Shown in pieces: positions 13,056 through 25,917 of a stretch of 64,000 nt of DNA; the stretch's first letter is position 1, and every line of letters starts with the position of its first letter. The notes beneath the pieces were generated by a model that was given only the letters and a program-made list of their open reading frames with translations, was not told where the DNA came from and did no database searches. Source of the DNA: Caprimulgus europaeus (taxonomy: Eukaryota; Chordata; Aves; Caprimulgiformes; Caprimulgidae); NCBI GenBank assembly GCA_907165065.1, contig OU015524.1, forward strand, positions 28,380,295 through 28,444,294, written 5' to 3'. The position numbers and the translations under genes are program-made.

Positions 13056-16000
13056 GATGCATCTTAAAGAGAGGTACCAGACAGGAGAGGGTTTAAGATG
13101 AGGAGAAGCTTCCATGACAAACTATCTGCCTCCTTTAGATGAGGCTGATGGTGGTTTTAATTGCACTACAAGCAAGCAAAGCAACAGAAGAAGCCCTCCC
13201 TCACAGTGGGATTAAGAGAGACTGAGATTGTAAACAAGATGGAATTGTGCATCTGTGTAGTCCTCAGAAGAAGAAGTAGTTAAACCAGGAGAAAAGAAGC
13301 ATAAAAGAGTGGTACCAGAAGGAAGCAGGAGAAAAGAGTTGCAGGTCTGGAACAGGGCAACTGTATAGTCCAGGGACATACCACTGGAAAAGGTTCCCTG
13401 GCTATGAGCATCACCACCTACTTGCAGGATGGCTGTTTTGAGCCAGGCTCTTCTGGGGAGCAGCAGGCACACACTAGAAAGGTGGGGAGGCTTCATCACA
13501 GACTGTTTTGTTGAACTCACCACAGCCATGACTTACACCAGGTTTCTCCCTCACAAAAAGCGAGAAGAAGTTTTCAGCAAGTCAAACTTTTAAAGGGAAA
13601 CCATAAGTATTGAGGAAGATTGTTTGCAGCTAGACTTGTTCCCTGCTTTATGTCTACAAATGCAAAGTAAATGAGAGGTGATTTGGCAATGGTGCCAAGA
13701 GGCTGTCCCTCTGAAACGCCAACCTTTCCCTCAGTTTCAGGCCATGCCATTCCTCCTATTTTACTTTCAAACAGCTAACTGGCAGAGAAATCCATGATGT
13801 AAGCTAGTAACTACACAAAATTAGCTCTAGCCAACTGTGAATTCATTTGTTCTTTCTATTTGCAGTCTATCCTTTGCTGAAACATAAAACTTGGTACGAG
13901 TCAGCATATTTCACCACATTTAAAATTATAACAACAAGGACAAAAGCACAAAGAAAAATATCACTAACGCAGAAGATGACCAAAAATCCAGCCTAGGGAC
14001 AACAATGGCAGCAGAGCAATTTACTGCCACCTTTCATTTTCCAGTTCTACTCTAGCTTTTTTACCCTCAAAAAATATTTTTAAAAATTGTAATCTCTTCC
14101 TGTGAATGATACAAAAAAAAAAACCCCAAAAAAACCCCTCAACCCCTCCCCGCAAAAAACAAGCAAACAAATAAACAACCCACCATACTAACCATTCTTC
14201 AGGCTAATTTGTGGAATAAGCCTTTTTCTGCAAGCTTTAAGTACCTCTATATGATTAATAGCAAAATAAACACTACTTGCCAAATCAATCTGCACTAATT
14301 TAACAGCATCTAACCACTCTCTATGTTTCCCTATTGTTATACCCCTATCGAATGATTTTGCTAACCCTCCCCTAAACCCATTGCTTCCTCTACCTCCTGC
14401 ATCTCAAAGGTATGCAAATGAATCCTTAACAGCTTTTCCCCCTTATTTGACACATACACTTTTTTTTTTTTTTAAACAGCCTAGAAACCAACACACATGT
14501 ATTTATTTACATTGTGATAGTCTCCAAAGGCTCCATCCAGCACTTTGGTTAAAACAAATAACCAATCAGCAAAGCAAGTCCAGAGTTCAAGCAGCAACAA
14601 TCAATGCACTGAGCTTGTATGCTGGCAAACTTTGGCATACAGGTACCCACAAAACTGATGTGCTCATGGAACTCCAGCAGCACCGTGAGGCATAAATGCT
14701 TTCTCCGCTACATTGATTGGCATTTGAAGTATGGGAAGGTATTTCCTCTTAAGTAGAGTTTCTACCCTTTACATTGTCATAAAAGCTGGTTTCCATCATC
14801 TCTGTCAATGTATATGAGCTACTGAGATAACTAGGCACAATCCTTATTCCCAGTCGGTTAAATCTACGTAAGTAGGTCATGCATTATTAGAATAAAGTCA
14901 AAAAATACGCAACAAAATGGGAGTGTGGTTACGTGACTTAGATAAGATTAAAAAAAGTCAAGGCCAACATTTTCAGACACAAAGGCAATCAATAGGCCCC
15001 TAAACCTGTACTGCAACACACTAATTAAAGCCCCATCCCTCTTTAGGAATCTATTTCAGTAAAATAGGATCATTTTGGTTTAATAAGATCTATTTTTTGT
15101 TAAACCCCAGGCAACATACCTATGAGCAGTCTACCAACTTTTAACAGCAGGGCACAGCACATAGTTCCACCAGGACTGCCCACCACAGGAAACTACCTGG
15201 CTGTCACTATTGACTGAGATATACTTGTGTACCCTTGCGATGGAATTACTCTGAGCAAGCACAGAAAAGGGTTCATTATTTGTCACTTTTTCCAGCACTG
15301 CCTCTGGCAAAACTTACTGCAATAATATTCTGTAATCAGACTACACCACTTACCTTGCTGCATAAAGTGTGTCCCTACATCTGTTTGGGTAACCATGGAG
15401 TCACTTTTTTCTTCCTAGTTGTATGATAACGGCTTCTGAAAATGCATCACTTCAGGACAAAATAAAAAACAAACAGGAAGGCTGGCTCTAGCACAAACAA
15501 AAGGACTGCCCTTCTTAGTCTCCACATGGTCACACTTGGCTGTAAAAGGTGCTGGTCAAAACAAAAAGAGCTGTCAAGGGTTAGTTTTTCCATGGGGTTT
15601 ACCTAGTGTGAATCTTTAAGAAAATAAATTCAGGCTTCAGGTGAGGATGCCAAACTCTATTAGTGATACTAGGCAGGGGTCACTGAGGTGCCCTTTCCAC
15701 CCTTAAAAGAATTTAAACTTGCATTTGTATTGGAAGAGGGAGAAAGTAGGAAACTCAGCTGAAAATAGACATTATTCCTCAGTTCTGGGGCTGGGAGATG
15801 TATATCAGCTGAATACAAAAAGACCTGCCCCCTTTCCTAATCAATCAAAACACACATTTCAGGAAAAGTGGGCATCTCCACATCTCCAGATGTTCTCCTG
15901 AACCACCTGCAAATATCCAAGCAGATTTAGACTGAGCTTTAACCACATGACTGGCAGAGAGAATCAACCTGCTCTTGCAAGCAATTAACCTGTAAATAAA

Positions 16001-19000
16001 TCACTTGCATATGATCAACACTAGACAAAAAGAAAGTTTTCTGCTCCTTGTTTTCATGTATAGAGACATTATATGAAAAAAGGCAGAAGCATGGGGGGAG
16101 GCAGGAGAGGAAGTTGATACTTCTTTATTTATAGGGAATCATGACTTTTTTCATTTTGGAAAGAGATTTTTAAATGAGAACACTGCACCACAAAAGACAA
16201 CTGAAAGTAATTGAGAAAGGGTAATTTTCAGTTGGACCTGCTGATGGGTATTAGGGTATTATTCCAAAATAACAGAAATATCTGAGAAAATATTTGAATA
16301 AAAGCTTTCATTAGAGAAAAGTAGGGACTGTCATAGCTCAGAAAGAAGAAAAACAGCCTTCTAAGAGCTTGACAGGAAAGATAATGTTCCTCTCTTTTGC
16401 CTTTGAAGGTCACCTTTATTCTTGGTGAGATTCTCTTTCTGCAGAAGAGGTGTGCAAACAAAAATGCATCACATACATTTGCTAATCTTCTGTAGAGAAC
16501 TAAGTTTTCCGTGAAGCTCCCTGGGATTTCCTTCCACTTTTCAGCTGTTAATACTTCTCTGCATGTCTAGAAACCAGATAATTTGTATCATTAGAAGGGG
16601 TATGTGTTTATAACCTGACATAACTAGTAAAAGACAACTCTGCTCATAGATCTGCTCTTAGGAACTGCCATTTGAGCTAGGCAGCACCAAGGATGGATTA
16701 AAATACCCCAGAGGGAGCGCAAGGTACAGCTGGATCATGAAATGAAATGGGATGTTCTGAGGCCCTTTCCCTGGCACCCCCAGCACTGGGCTCCCCAGGT
16801 GCTGTGCTCATGCCCTATAGACAGACGTGAGCTGCAGTACAAAGCACAGCTGGCAGCTAATTTGGATTTAGCCATTTCACACTTACAAGCCAGGGATTCA
16901 AAGCCAAATACCCGGGCCCCCTCCTACTTTCCAACTCAGAAACAATTTAAAACAGATCTAACACCTATGTAGTACTGATTTGGTTATCTTCAAAATCCCC
17001 ATTGTTCTGTTTAAAGAGCATATCCTCCTAGAATAGCCTCCTTTTGATAAACAACTCCTTCTGCATGTCAGCCAAACAACAGTTTTGGTCTTTATCACAA
17101 GTGGACCAGCAGCAGAAACAGTGTGTGGCGAAGTGGGGGAGGAGTGGATTTTAGCTGAAAATAGAGTTCATTGTCAGCTGGACTTTAGAGTCAAGTTTTT
17201 AAATAGGTTTTGGAATGTGGATATGAAGCAGTTAAAAGAACCCTACCTCCCAGCCCTTAAAGGAAGAAACATCTATTCACATGCTTAAAAGCATAGGATG
17301 ACCTCAAGTAATGGGGTCGTTTGTGCCTTGTACACAAAGGTTTCTTGTATAAGAAGGTCAAAATATACAGGAAATGAAATATTAATTCCTCGGGAAAAAA
17401 ACAAACAAACAAAACTTTCTTAAATATAAATACACAACTCCAAAGAACCCAGTTTAAAAAAGAGAAGTTTCAATAAATGGATGATGAAATTTAAATATAT
17501 ATTAAAAGAAACCAAAACTATAACATTTATTTTTTTTAAAGTTGTGTAGACCAGAGATTTCTTTTACATGATTTGTAGGAAATGAATGGAGGTGCTACAA
17601 ATTATTGACTTTTTTTTTTTTTTTTACACTCCATATACACCTTTGCTGGAATGTGACCATTTCTGAAGTGTTTGCTTTATGAAAAATATTAACTCTTTAC
17701 AGTAAAATATCATTAGTATGAATTTATAATGATGCTTACATAGTTTGACTGTATATTTTACTTCCAATATCCCCTCAGCATGACTGAAAATGGTTTACTT
17801 CTTCAGTTCTTAGGATTAGTGGGTATGTGAATGTGATATACGCACCTTAAAATCCATCACAAGAAAACATTTTGTGTGTTCTTTTAGAGCAAGCTATCCA
17901 TAAGAAAGCTAATCCTTCAAAAGCTGATAGGACTGATTTTAGTAATCATCAGCACGTGTGTGAAGTAGTAAAATAGAAAAAATGTACACCCAGACACAAA
18001 AATGACGATCAAAGGAAAACACAGGCTAAATACCATTTATACTCTATCTTCTGGAAACCATGCAACTCTTGCTATATCCTTGTGTTTTTCTAGCAACTAC
18101 ATAAAGTATTCCTGTAGTAAGAGAAGAGGCAGTATTCCTACTGTAGTCTTAAGTTAAAAAAATGCTCTTAGGTCAACAAGCTGCCAGGGAAACCACATCA
18201 CTTTGTTCTAAAACATTTGCTGAAAAGCTCTAAGTGGCCTAAACAACACAAACTTCAACATCAGCAGTGCTATCTCCTGTCAGGGCTAACTGACAGAACA
18301 CCCAGGCCATGGAGTGACCCCAGATTGCACAAACAGGCCACTCCTCGGATAAGATGGTTTAATTCAGAAAACACTGGTGGTCAGTGCTGCCTGGTTTCTA
18401 GGTTTCCCACAGACAGAGCATCTGGGCAGCGTTAACTGTGGCATCCTGTAAACACCGGCTGGATGATAACAGAGTACAATGCAGGCAACAAAGTGACTGT
18501 GTAAGACTGTTTTCCTCTGTTTTGCTGGTAGTCAGATGGCATAGCCAAATGTTGTGCCTGTGGAAATGAGCTCTGGAAGTAGTTAAAGTAGTGTTTACAA
18601 CACAGTCTGCAACAGATAAAGAGACAAGATGGTCTTCTTAAATTTGGAAAATCTACAAGAGCATAAGTTTTTTTTCTCTCCTGTTCAACACCAAAAATCA
18701 CATATACTTCAAATGCAACTTCAGCTAGGAAATCAGACTGACTTTTTGGCAGATTTCCAGCGTTAGGGGCTAGCAACACTGGGCAAAGCTTTGGTCCAAT
18801 AACATCATATGGCAAAGCTCCCCACTGATCAAAGAGGTGACAGAAGTTTTCAAAAAATCTTACATATAAGGCAATAAACTTTTAAAGTCTTGCAATTACT
18901 ATTTAAATAGGCCAACCAGCCTATATGCAAATCATCAAATGAGATGGCAAAAACTTGAGCATATTTGTTGTGCAATTGATAGGAAGGAACTAATGTTGAT

Positions 19001-22000
19001 TTTCTTTTTACTAATAAGTTTTTCTGCATCTTGGTTGCAAATGTAAAATATTGCCTCAATTGTATTTTCTAAAGAAACACAAGTTAATTCCATTCATTCA
19101 GAGCTCCACTTTAAGAAATGAGTACCAGCAAGGATTCACAATTGCTTAACCGATCTTCTTCCCATTTATGACCATCTAACTTCCTTGTAACAACTACAGT
19201 AATTGCTGCTGCAGAAGAACAACTGTTTTAAATCCATTTTGGCCATCCTTTGTTGCAGTTTGGTAGTTGAATGGAGAATGGCTTCTTTATGTGACCAGTC
19301 TCCAGAAGTTCTACCCGGACTGCTGATGAGCACTCACTCACAACACAAGAGCCTAGTCTGTGGCTCTCATTGAAAATTTTGTAAGTTATAAAAAAGATGC
19401 ATCAAAGGAAAATAAGTAACTCTTATAACAATTGTTTATGCCTGTAAAAATCTAGAAATCTGCTATTATAATGAGGATAGTTGGCATTTTATGTTTATCT
19501 CAGATTCAACTGCAAGAAAGAGAGGTACAAACTATCCACTCTTGTGGAGACTTTTTGTCTTCATGACTTTGGGATTTGGGCAGGGTTTTTTGTTTGGGGT
19601 TTTTGGGGGTGGTTTTTGGAGATTGAAATAACCTACATTCAAATAAAGCATATCATTGTTCTCTATGCAAAGAAAGATAAATGCTGTCTATCTTTTAAAG
19701 TCAGCTACAAGTGAAAGAATCTTAGAGACCAGAAGAGGAGAAAAGCAATAGATTTATTTCTACAAAAAATAATGGATTTATCTAGTAAAGGAAAGATTTA
19801 AAGTTAAGGACTTCAGGCAACATTGGTGGAAAAAAACCAGTCCATCCATTAATACTATCATGCTTCAGACAGAAAAACACATATGTAGCAATTATGTGCA
19901 GATATGTTGCTCAGGAAAACTAATACTGTGTTATAGAATTCAGCAGAGAGGTGAAAATTAGCTCCAAACTGAAGGTGGGGAGGAACAGAGTCCAATTTTA
20001 GACCTAGGGCTCTGAGAGTGTGCTTTAAATATTCAGAATACAAGCTCAGGAACAAGATTGCTGTGAAAGGGATCTGGGTTTATTTCAATGACACAGAACA
20101 ACTCATTTAAGGAAATCAAATCATATCACAGAAATGTGGAGGCCCATCAGAGAGCAGAGGGGGTTACAGCAGAAATAGAGTCCCCTGTTCTCAGTGCTTC
20201 TTGGTGCAGCTTCTACAGTATAAACATTTTTCTCTCACTTTCCCTTACATTTCTTTTTAACAAATTTGCAAATGCTTATGAAAAGAAAACAGAGACGAGA
20301 TTGCATCTGGTTTGTCTATGGCGCCATTTGTTGCTATAGGGAGACTACTTGAAAAAGGTGATGAGTGGTAAGTTGGTGAATAATATTAATAGAGAAACAA
20401 TAGACAAATTGCTCTGAATGCTGTGGTTAACCCTTTCGGGTTCACATCTTGGTTTCTCCTTCTTTGGAAGGCCTAAGCAGAGGATAATGATTACATCTCC
20501 CTGCACAAGCTGCTAATTGTTTTCCCCTCCAAAAGGTTAGCATTTTTCTCCTTTTCACTTCTATGAGCATCAGATATGTAAAAACATTTTTGGAAGCTGA
20601 GGGGGGAACCAACCCACTGAAGTGTTTTGGAGTTTTTTCTCTGATTCAGGTCCTTTAGCAGAACTGAACAATATTTCAGACTTTAATAAGAAGGATGATT
20701 TGTACCTTCAGCACAAGACAAACACTATCTAATGTTGTACTTTTTTTTTCTAAAGGTGTAGGTGGAGATGCATAGGCTTAAAGGGAAAACTCCAGTGCTG
20801 ATACCCACCGAGCAAACAGAACCGAAACGTGCAAACCATTAAGCATTTATAGCACATCTATAACTTTTTTGTATGCAAAGACCATCCCTTCAAGAGCCTT
20901 TAATAAAAAGGCCACATAGAAATGATTTGTAGTTTCCCAATGAGCACATCAATTTACTTAATTAAATATTGCTTTCAAAGTTTCAGTCACAATAGCTCTT
21001 GTCCCTTGCCAGTTGCAGTAAGAAAGATACATTGAACGAGGACATCAGCTGAACACTAGCATTGATGTTAATGCCAACTGTCCAAAGCCTTGCCAAGTTG
21101 CTGACGTTTAGAGTGAGGACTCCCTTGTTTTCAGCTCTTTTTAAGGCTTTGTCAAAGTACTGAAATTCTAGGAGCCCATTTTTGTGCATTCTGCAGAGAC
21201 ATACAAGACCTTACACTTTCAAACAGGACAAGATCCATACTGAGTTTTTTTTAATGGAAAGCATTTGTGTCACAAATTATTTTTATTTTCATGGCTGACT
21301 ACCAGATTTTGGTCCCACATTTTGTTTCATTAGATTTTAGCTCACTTTGCAAGTGCACTCATATTGCAATTCAGATTTAAAAAAAAAAAATCTTCCCACC
21401 CCAAAAATGCCAGTCATTCTCTGAAATGAATCTCCCACACTGAGATCACTGTAGTGCAATACCTACATATTTTTCTTGGTTTCTCATTTCTGCACAGGAC
21501 ACAAACTCAGATGCATTCCACTAAGTAGATTTTTGGTAGTTTGGCCTGCATCTTCAACTAACTCCAGCTTACTGATTTTTAGTAGAAGAAAGAATTATTT
21601 TCTCCTCCATCTAAAATCTTTGTTTCTAAGTAAAGGAAGAATCCAAGAACAAAACCAGTTTTGAGCAATACTGTCACTTTGTCCCTGAGCATGAGGACTG
21701 AAAGGTAAGGTCGTACAAAGAACAGTAAGAACAGTGAAGATAAATATTTTTTTTTTCCCCTCCCCTGCTTGCTTCTTTTTCACTTTTGGTGAGAGGCATA
21801 TAAAGCAGCAATAAGGTTTGTTCAGTGATGCTGGAGGCAACACGTGATACACACACCTATGGAACCAGTTCAATTATCAGCAGGGTGTTTCGACTTCAGT
21901 TCCTCTGAAACAGAAATTGCATCAATGACATTTCTTGTGAGTGAATGTTTCAGCCCAGACTCTTGGTGGGTTTGTCTTGGTCCTTGTGGACTTTTAAGGT

Positions 22001-24202
22001 GAGATGCATAAATAATTGGTCACCGATACTGCCTAATCACTCTCTTTGTTGCCAACTTCATTCCAGAGGCAACTGCATTTTAACTTTGACACACTGAAGA
22101 CATGCAGCTAAGTCTCATGTCTTCTCAAAATTAAGTGAATTTTGACATTTTCCCCTTGACGTACTCAAAATCTTTTACACTGTCATTCCAGCCACAGTCA
22201 AATGTACAGGAAGCATACACAAAGTACAAAACCTTGCCCTTTTGAAGTTATATTCAAGGGCTCCTCCTTTCTTTTTTTTAAGACCCTTTGAGTTAATCCA
22301 ACTTTAATGCCTAATATCAGACAAGTGAGCTTATTATTGGACATAAACCACTTTATTTTATATCATATGGTCTAATCCATATTTGGAAATTTGTATTTTA
22401 GGAAACATCACTTGTAATTCATTGAATAAAGGTTTTCTTTAAAGAGCAGTAACTTCCTAAAAAGCACAATATGTCAAGACTCATTTGTAGTCAATTATAT
22501 TTTAGTGTGACACAAACACGGAACATGCCCAATAATAACCCAGCATTTTTTAAAAGGAGTTAAAAAAGTTCCAAATCCAAATCCTGAATTTCTGTGACAC
22601 ACACATATGTCTAAAACAAAATTTTGCACTCATCTGGAGCAGCAGCTTATCCTCATAGCCTTATTATCTGCCTTGGAGTTAGTCTTTTAAGCAGAGTTAG
22701 AGACTTGTATTCCAAACTTTTAATTTAAATGCCATCTCAGGATTGGAACAAATGTCACTGTGGTACAAAGCCATGGGAGAGGAGGGAAAAAAAAAACCCC
22801 ATAAATCTGAACTGTCACTCTTCAGACCTACTGTCGTCAGAAGGAGCAGAGGGCACTGAACACCTCATAAGCCCTAGTTCTGCATTTTAATTTAATTACA
22901 ATTGTAATTTTACTCAGAAAACAAAAAACAATAACTGAATGTCTTCTTCATGATTCCCTAGTGCCTAAGTTGCACGTTGCATGTTCTCTCCATTGCTTTG
23001 TCCAGGCCTCCAAAGCCTTAAAGAGACTGTTGCACCATTTCTTGAGGCATTTGTCCCAAAGTTTCAATGGCAACCCAAATAAGAGACAGAGAATAAAAGG
23101 GAGGGTGATTCTCTCTGTTGTGTAACATCACAGCTTGAAATTATAATGAAATTAGTCATACAGAAAAAAGCAAACTTGTAAATCATATTACATATAAAAA
23201 TGCTTCATATCCTTAAAGAACTCCTTGTATACCAGTGAATTCATGAGCCAGTTTTAAGCAACTTGCACCACAAAATTTTGCCCACAGAACAAGAAGCTGG
23301 ATGTACAAACGTGGGAATGAAGGACCAAGTGTTAAGACTTTGAACTCACAGGTGTGACCTTGGTGCCTTCAGAATTACAAGCATCACCTGGTAAGGTAGA
23401 CTGGGGTCTCTTTACTGAAGCATTTTTGCCATTTTCCTGCAATGCTAACTAACATCTGACTGATTTCTGTTTCTCCTTGTAAAATAATACATCATTCTCA
23501 TCCTTATGACCCAGCTAATATACCCAGTTCTCAAACCATTATTTTGCATCTACAGTTCCTTCTGTTTTTTTCTGTCAACAACTATGAGACTAAAAAAAAT
23601 TATTTTTTTTTTTAGTTTTTGTTTTTCTTTTATGAGCAAAAGTCTTTCCATAAGTCATCAAATCTGCTCTGAGATCTACATACAGCCCAACAGATCCTAA
23701 CAGCTGGCATTGCACCACTTAATCAGTTCTGGAAAACTGCCATTTATTGCATACTGAAGTAAAGACAGACTAACAACATTTATTCAATATAGTGCTATTG
23801 ATCACTATTACTTACGGAGTCTTTTCATCTGCTCCCAAAATTGTTCCCATGCAATGCAACTGCACTGTGTAACATGCTAGAAGGCAGCAGCTAACTGCAC
23901 AGTTGTGGGGAAAGAAAAATGTAGTGACTCAGGACAAAAACCCAGCTCACCCAGAAAATACTATGTGCTTTTGAATGTTTACACGGAGCAGACAGACCTT
24001 TTCTACTTTGCTGTTTTCAAGGACACATCAGATGCCTCATGCCATGGCAGAAGCCAGAATTTTGTCTCTTTTTCCAAAGAATAAAGGGCTGAATCAACCA
24101 TTGCTATAGATCCTGCAATCCCAAGGAGCCTGTAGTTTACCAAACCTACAGCTGAGAGGCTTTCATGTAGCAGCAGTGTCTTCACACACACACTCTCTGA
24201 AG
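13056..24202. other. Non-coding unique sequence with short simple tracts
   Basis: No gene or confidently assigned mobile element is visible in this 11-kb stretch. Simple tracts include an A/C-rich segment at 14112-14186, T14 at 14460-14473, T16 at 17610-17625 and A12 at 21379-21390. Open frames such as 13212-13529 (minus), 14381-14695 (plus) and 18432-18815 (minus, 127 codons) have no recognisable domains and are treated as chance. Faint MIR-like similarity near 14500-14570 and 16880-16930 is discussed separately. A small group of transcription-factor-type words lies at 20422-20519. Confidence 0.6.
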
Positions 24203-24230
24203 AAAAAAAAAAAAAAAAAAAAAAAAAAAA
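24203..24230. repeat. A28 homopolymer
   Basis: An uninterrupted run of 28 A directly follows a short CA/CT-rich stretch. No polyadenylation signal lies just upstream and no gene-like body precedes it. It therefore looks like a simple homopolymer rather than the tail of a processed retrocopy. Confidence 0.9.
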
Positions 24231-24821
24231 CCAAGACCAAACCACCAGCTCTTTCAATATAAGCTGCTCTTGAGAGCTCTACATTGTGCTAGGCTTTTTC
24301 ATTCACTCTTCTTGTTTTTATCAAGCAAGGATGACTAATGTGCTATTGTGATGCACTTTTCTCAGAAATGTGGCCAACTGAGGCTGCTTCCACCTAGTTC
24401 CATGGGTGTTTAACATTAAAAAAGAGCCCTCAGCTGGGCAATGGGTAAGTCATTACACTCCGCTTTAAAACAACAGGCCCCATACATAAACCAGGCTCTC
24501 ATGCAAATCTGACCTACATAATGTTCAAATCTTCCAGTGTCAGGAAGATTTCACAAGTAATCCCATGTGTCCCATAGCTGTAAAACTGGTGTCAGTTTAG
24601 CACTGCAGGATGCACTTCAATTGCCTCAAAGAGCTTATGGTGGCATGCCTCAACCTTCTCACTACCCTTCCAGTTTCTTACAGTTTGGCCAGGAAGTTGA
24701 GGTGGGACAAATGTCTTCAGAACCATTCATCCTATGCCAAGAAATGCTCTTCCAGCTCAGTGTACGCACAGTTTAACCACTGGGGAAGAACTGGAACAAC
24801 ACTTTATGGCTCAAACCAAAC
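24231..24821. other. Non-coding sequence before the microsatellite
   Basis: This 590-base stretch lies between the A28 run and the (TAA)n microsatellite. Three short overlapping open frames run through 24567-24940, and the last of these continues into the repeat only because (TAA)n read in one frame is a run of asparagine codons. There is no evidence of a gene. Confidence 0.6.

Positions 24822-24904
<83 letters not shown>
24822..24904. repeat. (TAA)n / (ATT)n trinucleotide microsatellite
   Basis: An uninterrupted AAT/ATA/TAA trinucleotide repeat of 83 bp, about 27 to 28 perfect units. It is flanked by ordinary AT-rich DNA (CAAACC on the left, GGAATAC on the right). Perfection over this length suggests it is young or actively length-variable. 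The long asparagine run in one frame is an artefact of the repeat and not a protein. Some amniote SINEs end in AAT-type tails, but no SINE body can be recognised upstream. Confidence 0.97.
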
Positions 24905-24905
<1 letters not shown>

Positions 24906-25878
24906 GAATACTTTGTATCATTTATATGAGATCAACATGAAACCACTGACTTCAGCTGGGCCAGGTTTTTACTCCTTATCCCTACAGAACTGCTGAATAT
25001 TCATTTTAGGCCCCAAGATACAAAGACCAAATGGCACCCCAGAGCACAAGCAATAAGGAAGGTAGTATGGTTTTGCTATGAGAATACTTCAAATAATTCT
25101 GAGAAAACCAGACTCTCGAGCATGATTGTAACCCATTGCTGACCTTATACATGACGGCCAGACTATTTCAGGAAGACTCTGTTTCAACAACTTTTACTGA
25201 ATTTAAATGCTGCAGTTTGAATAAGGCCTTGATTTCTCTAGACCAAAATGTGTCAACTCTGCTTTGACAGAAAATTGTAACAGGCTTCAACTTTTTAAAC
25301 CATTTTTCAGCCCAGAATAATGACATTTCTGGAACACAAGGACATGAAAATGTACATTTTTAAGATGGGCATATATCCCAAAATCTATCTTGTCTTTTCG
25401 ACTCACCATATAGGTCAGTAAAGTTCGTTGTAGCACAAGCCATTAGGGCTCATCTCATGTTTCAAGACCTACAATTTTTCCCTCTTTTTGCCAAATGAAG
25501 TTTTGTCTATCCGCTGCTTTTGCAGAAGTTTGAAATTTAGCTCTCAAACTGAGCATTTCTAAGCAGAAAGGGACTCCTTACTTTTGACATTTACATGGGC
25601 CTACGGCTATCTGCACAGAAAGGTTATAAAAAGAGCATTTTTTAATAGCAGTACTATATATTCTTAAATACATTGCTCAGCCACAGTAAATACAATCACT
25701 TTATTCATCTCTTCATGGAAAGTTTTACACTGATTCATGCCTCATTAACCTAAAAATCCTTCCAGCACGCTTATCATCATTCACTGCCTTTGTGAATTAA
25801 AAAAAGAAAATTTTCTTACTCTAATGAAAAAGATTATATGCTCTTCTGAATCATGTTACGAAATGATAAATGCCTCCA
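24905..25878. other. Non-coding unique sequence
   Basis: I see no gene, repeat or RNA here. The sequence is AT-rich with ordinary composition and no open frame long enough to consider. Confidence 0.6.
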
Positions 25879-25917
25879 CCTTATAAGGATGCCTTATAAA
25901 TCTTCTTCCTTATAAGA
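25879..25917. promoter_or_regulatory. Cluster of one perfect and two CArG-like boxes
   Basis: CCTTATAAGG at 25879-25888 is a perfect palindromic match to the CArG box CC(A/T)6GG, the binding site known for serum response factor. It is followed by CCTTATAAAT at 25892-25901 and CCTTATAAGA at 25908-25917, which share the CCTTATAA core but lose two and one of the closing G bases. Spacing between starts is 13 and 16 bp. Clustered CArG boxes are characteristic of smooth- and cardiac-muscle and immediate-early enhancers. Here that is inference from motif only; no promoter or gene is visible nearby. Confidence 0.4.

Noticed and set aside
14500-14570. Similarity to the tail block of reptile SINEs (GTGATAGTCTCCAAAGGCTCCA)
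   Set aside because: About 40 bases with several mismatches and no body; could be chance.
16684-16697. RE1/NRSF-like word CAGCACCAAGGATGG
   Set aside because: Only the left half matches well; the right half of the silencer element is missing.
24734-24940. Open frame with a long asparagine run
   Set aside because: The run is the (TAA)n microsatellite read in the AAT frame, not a protein feature.
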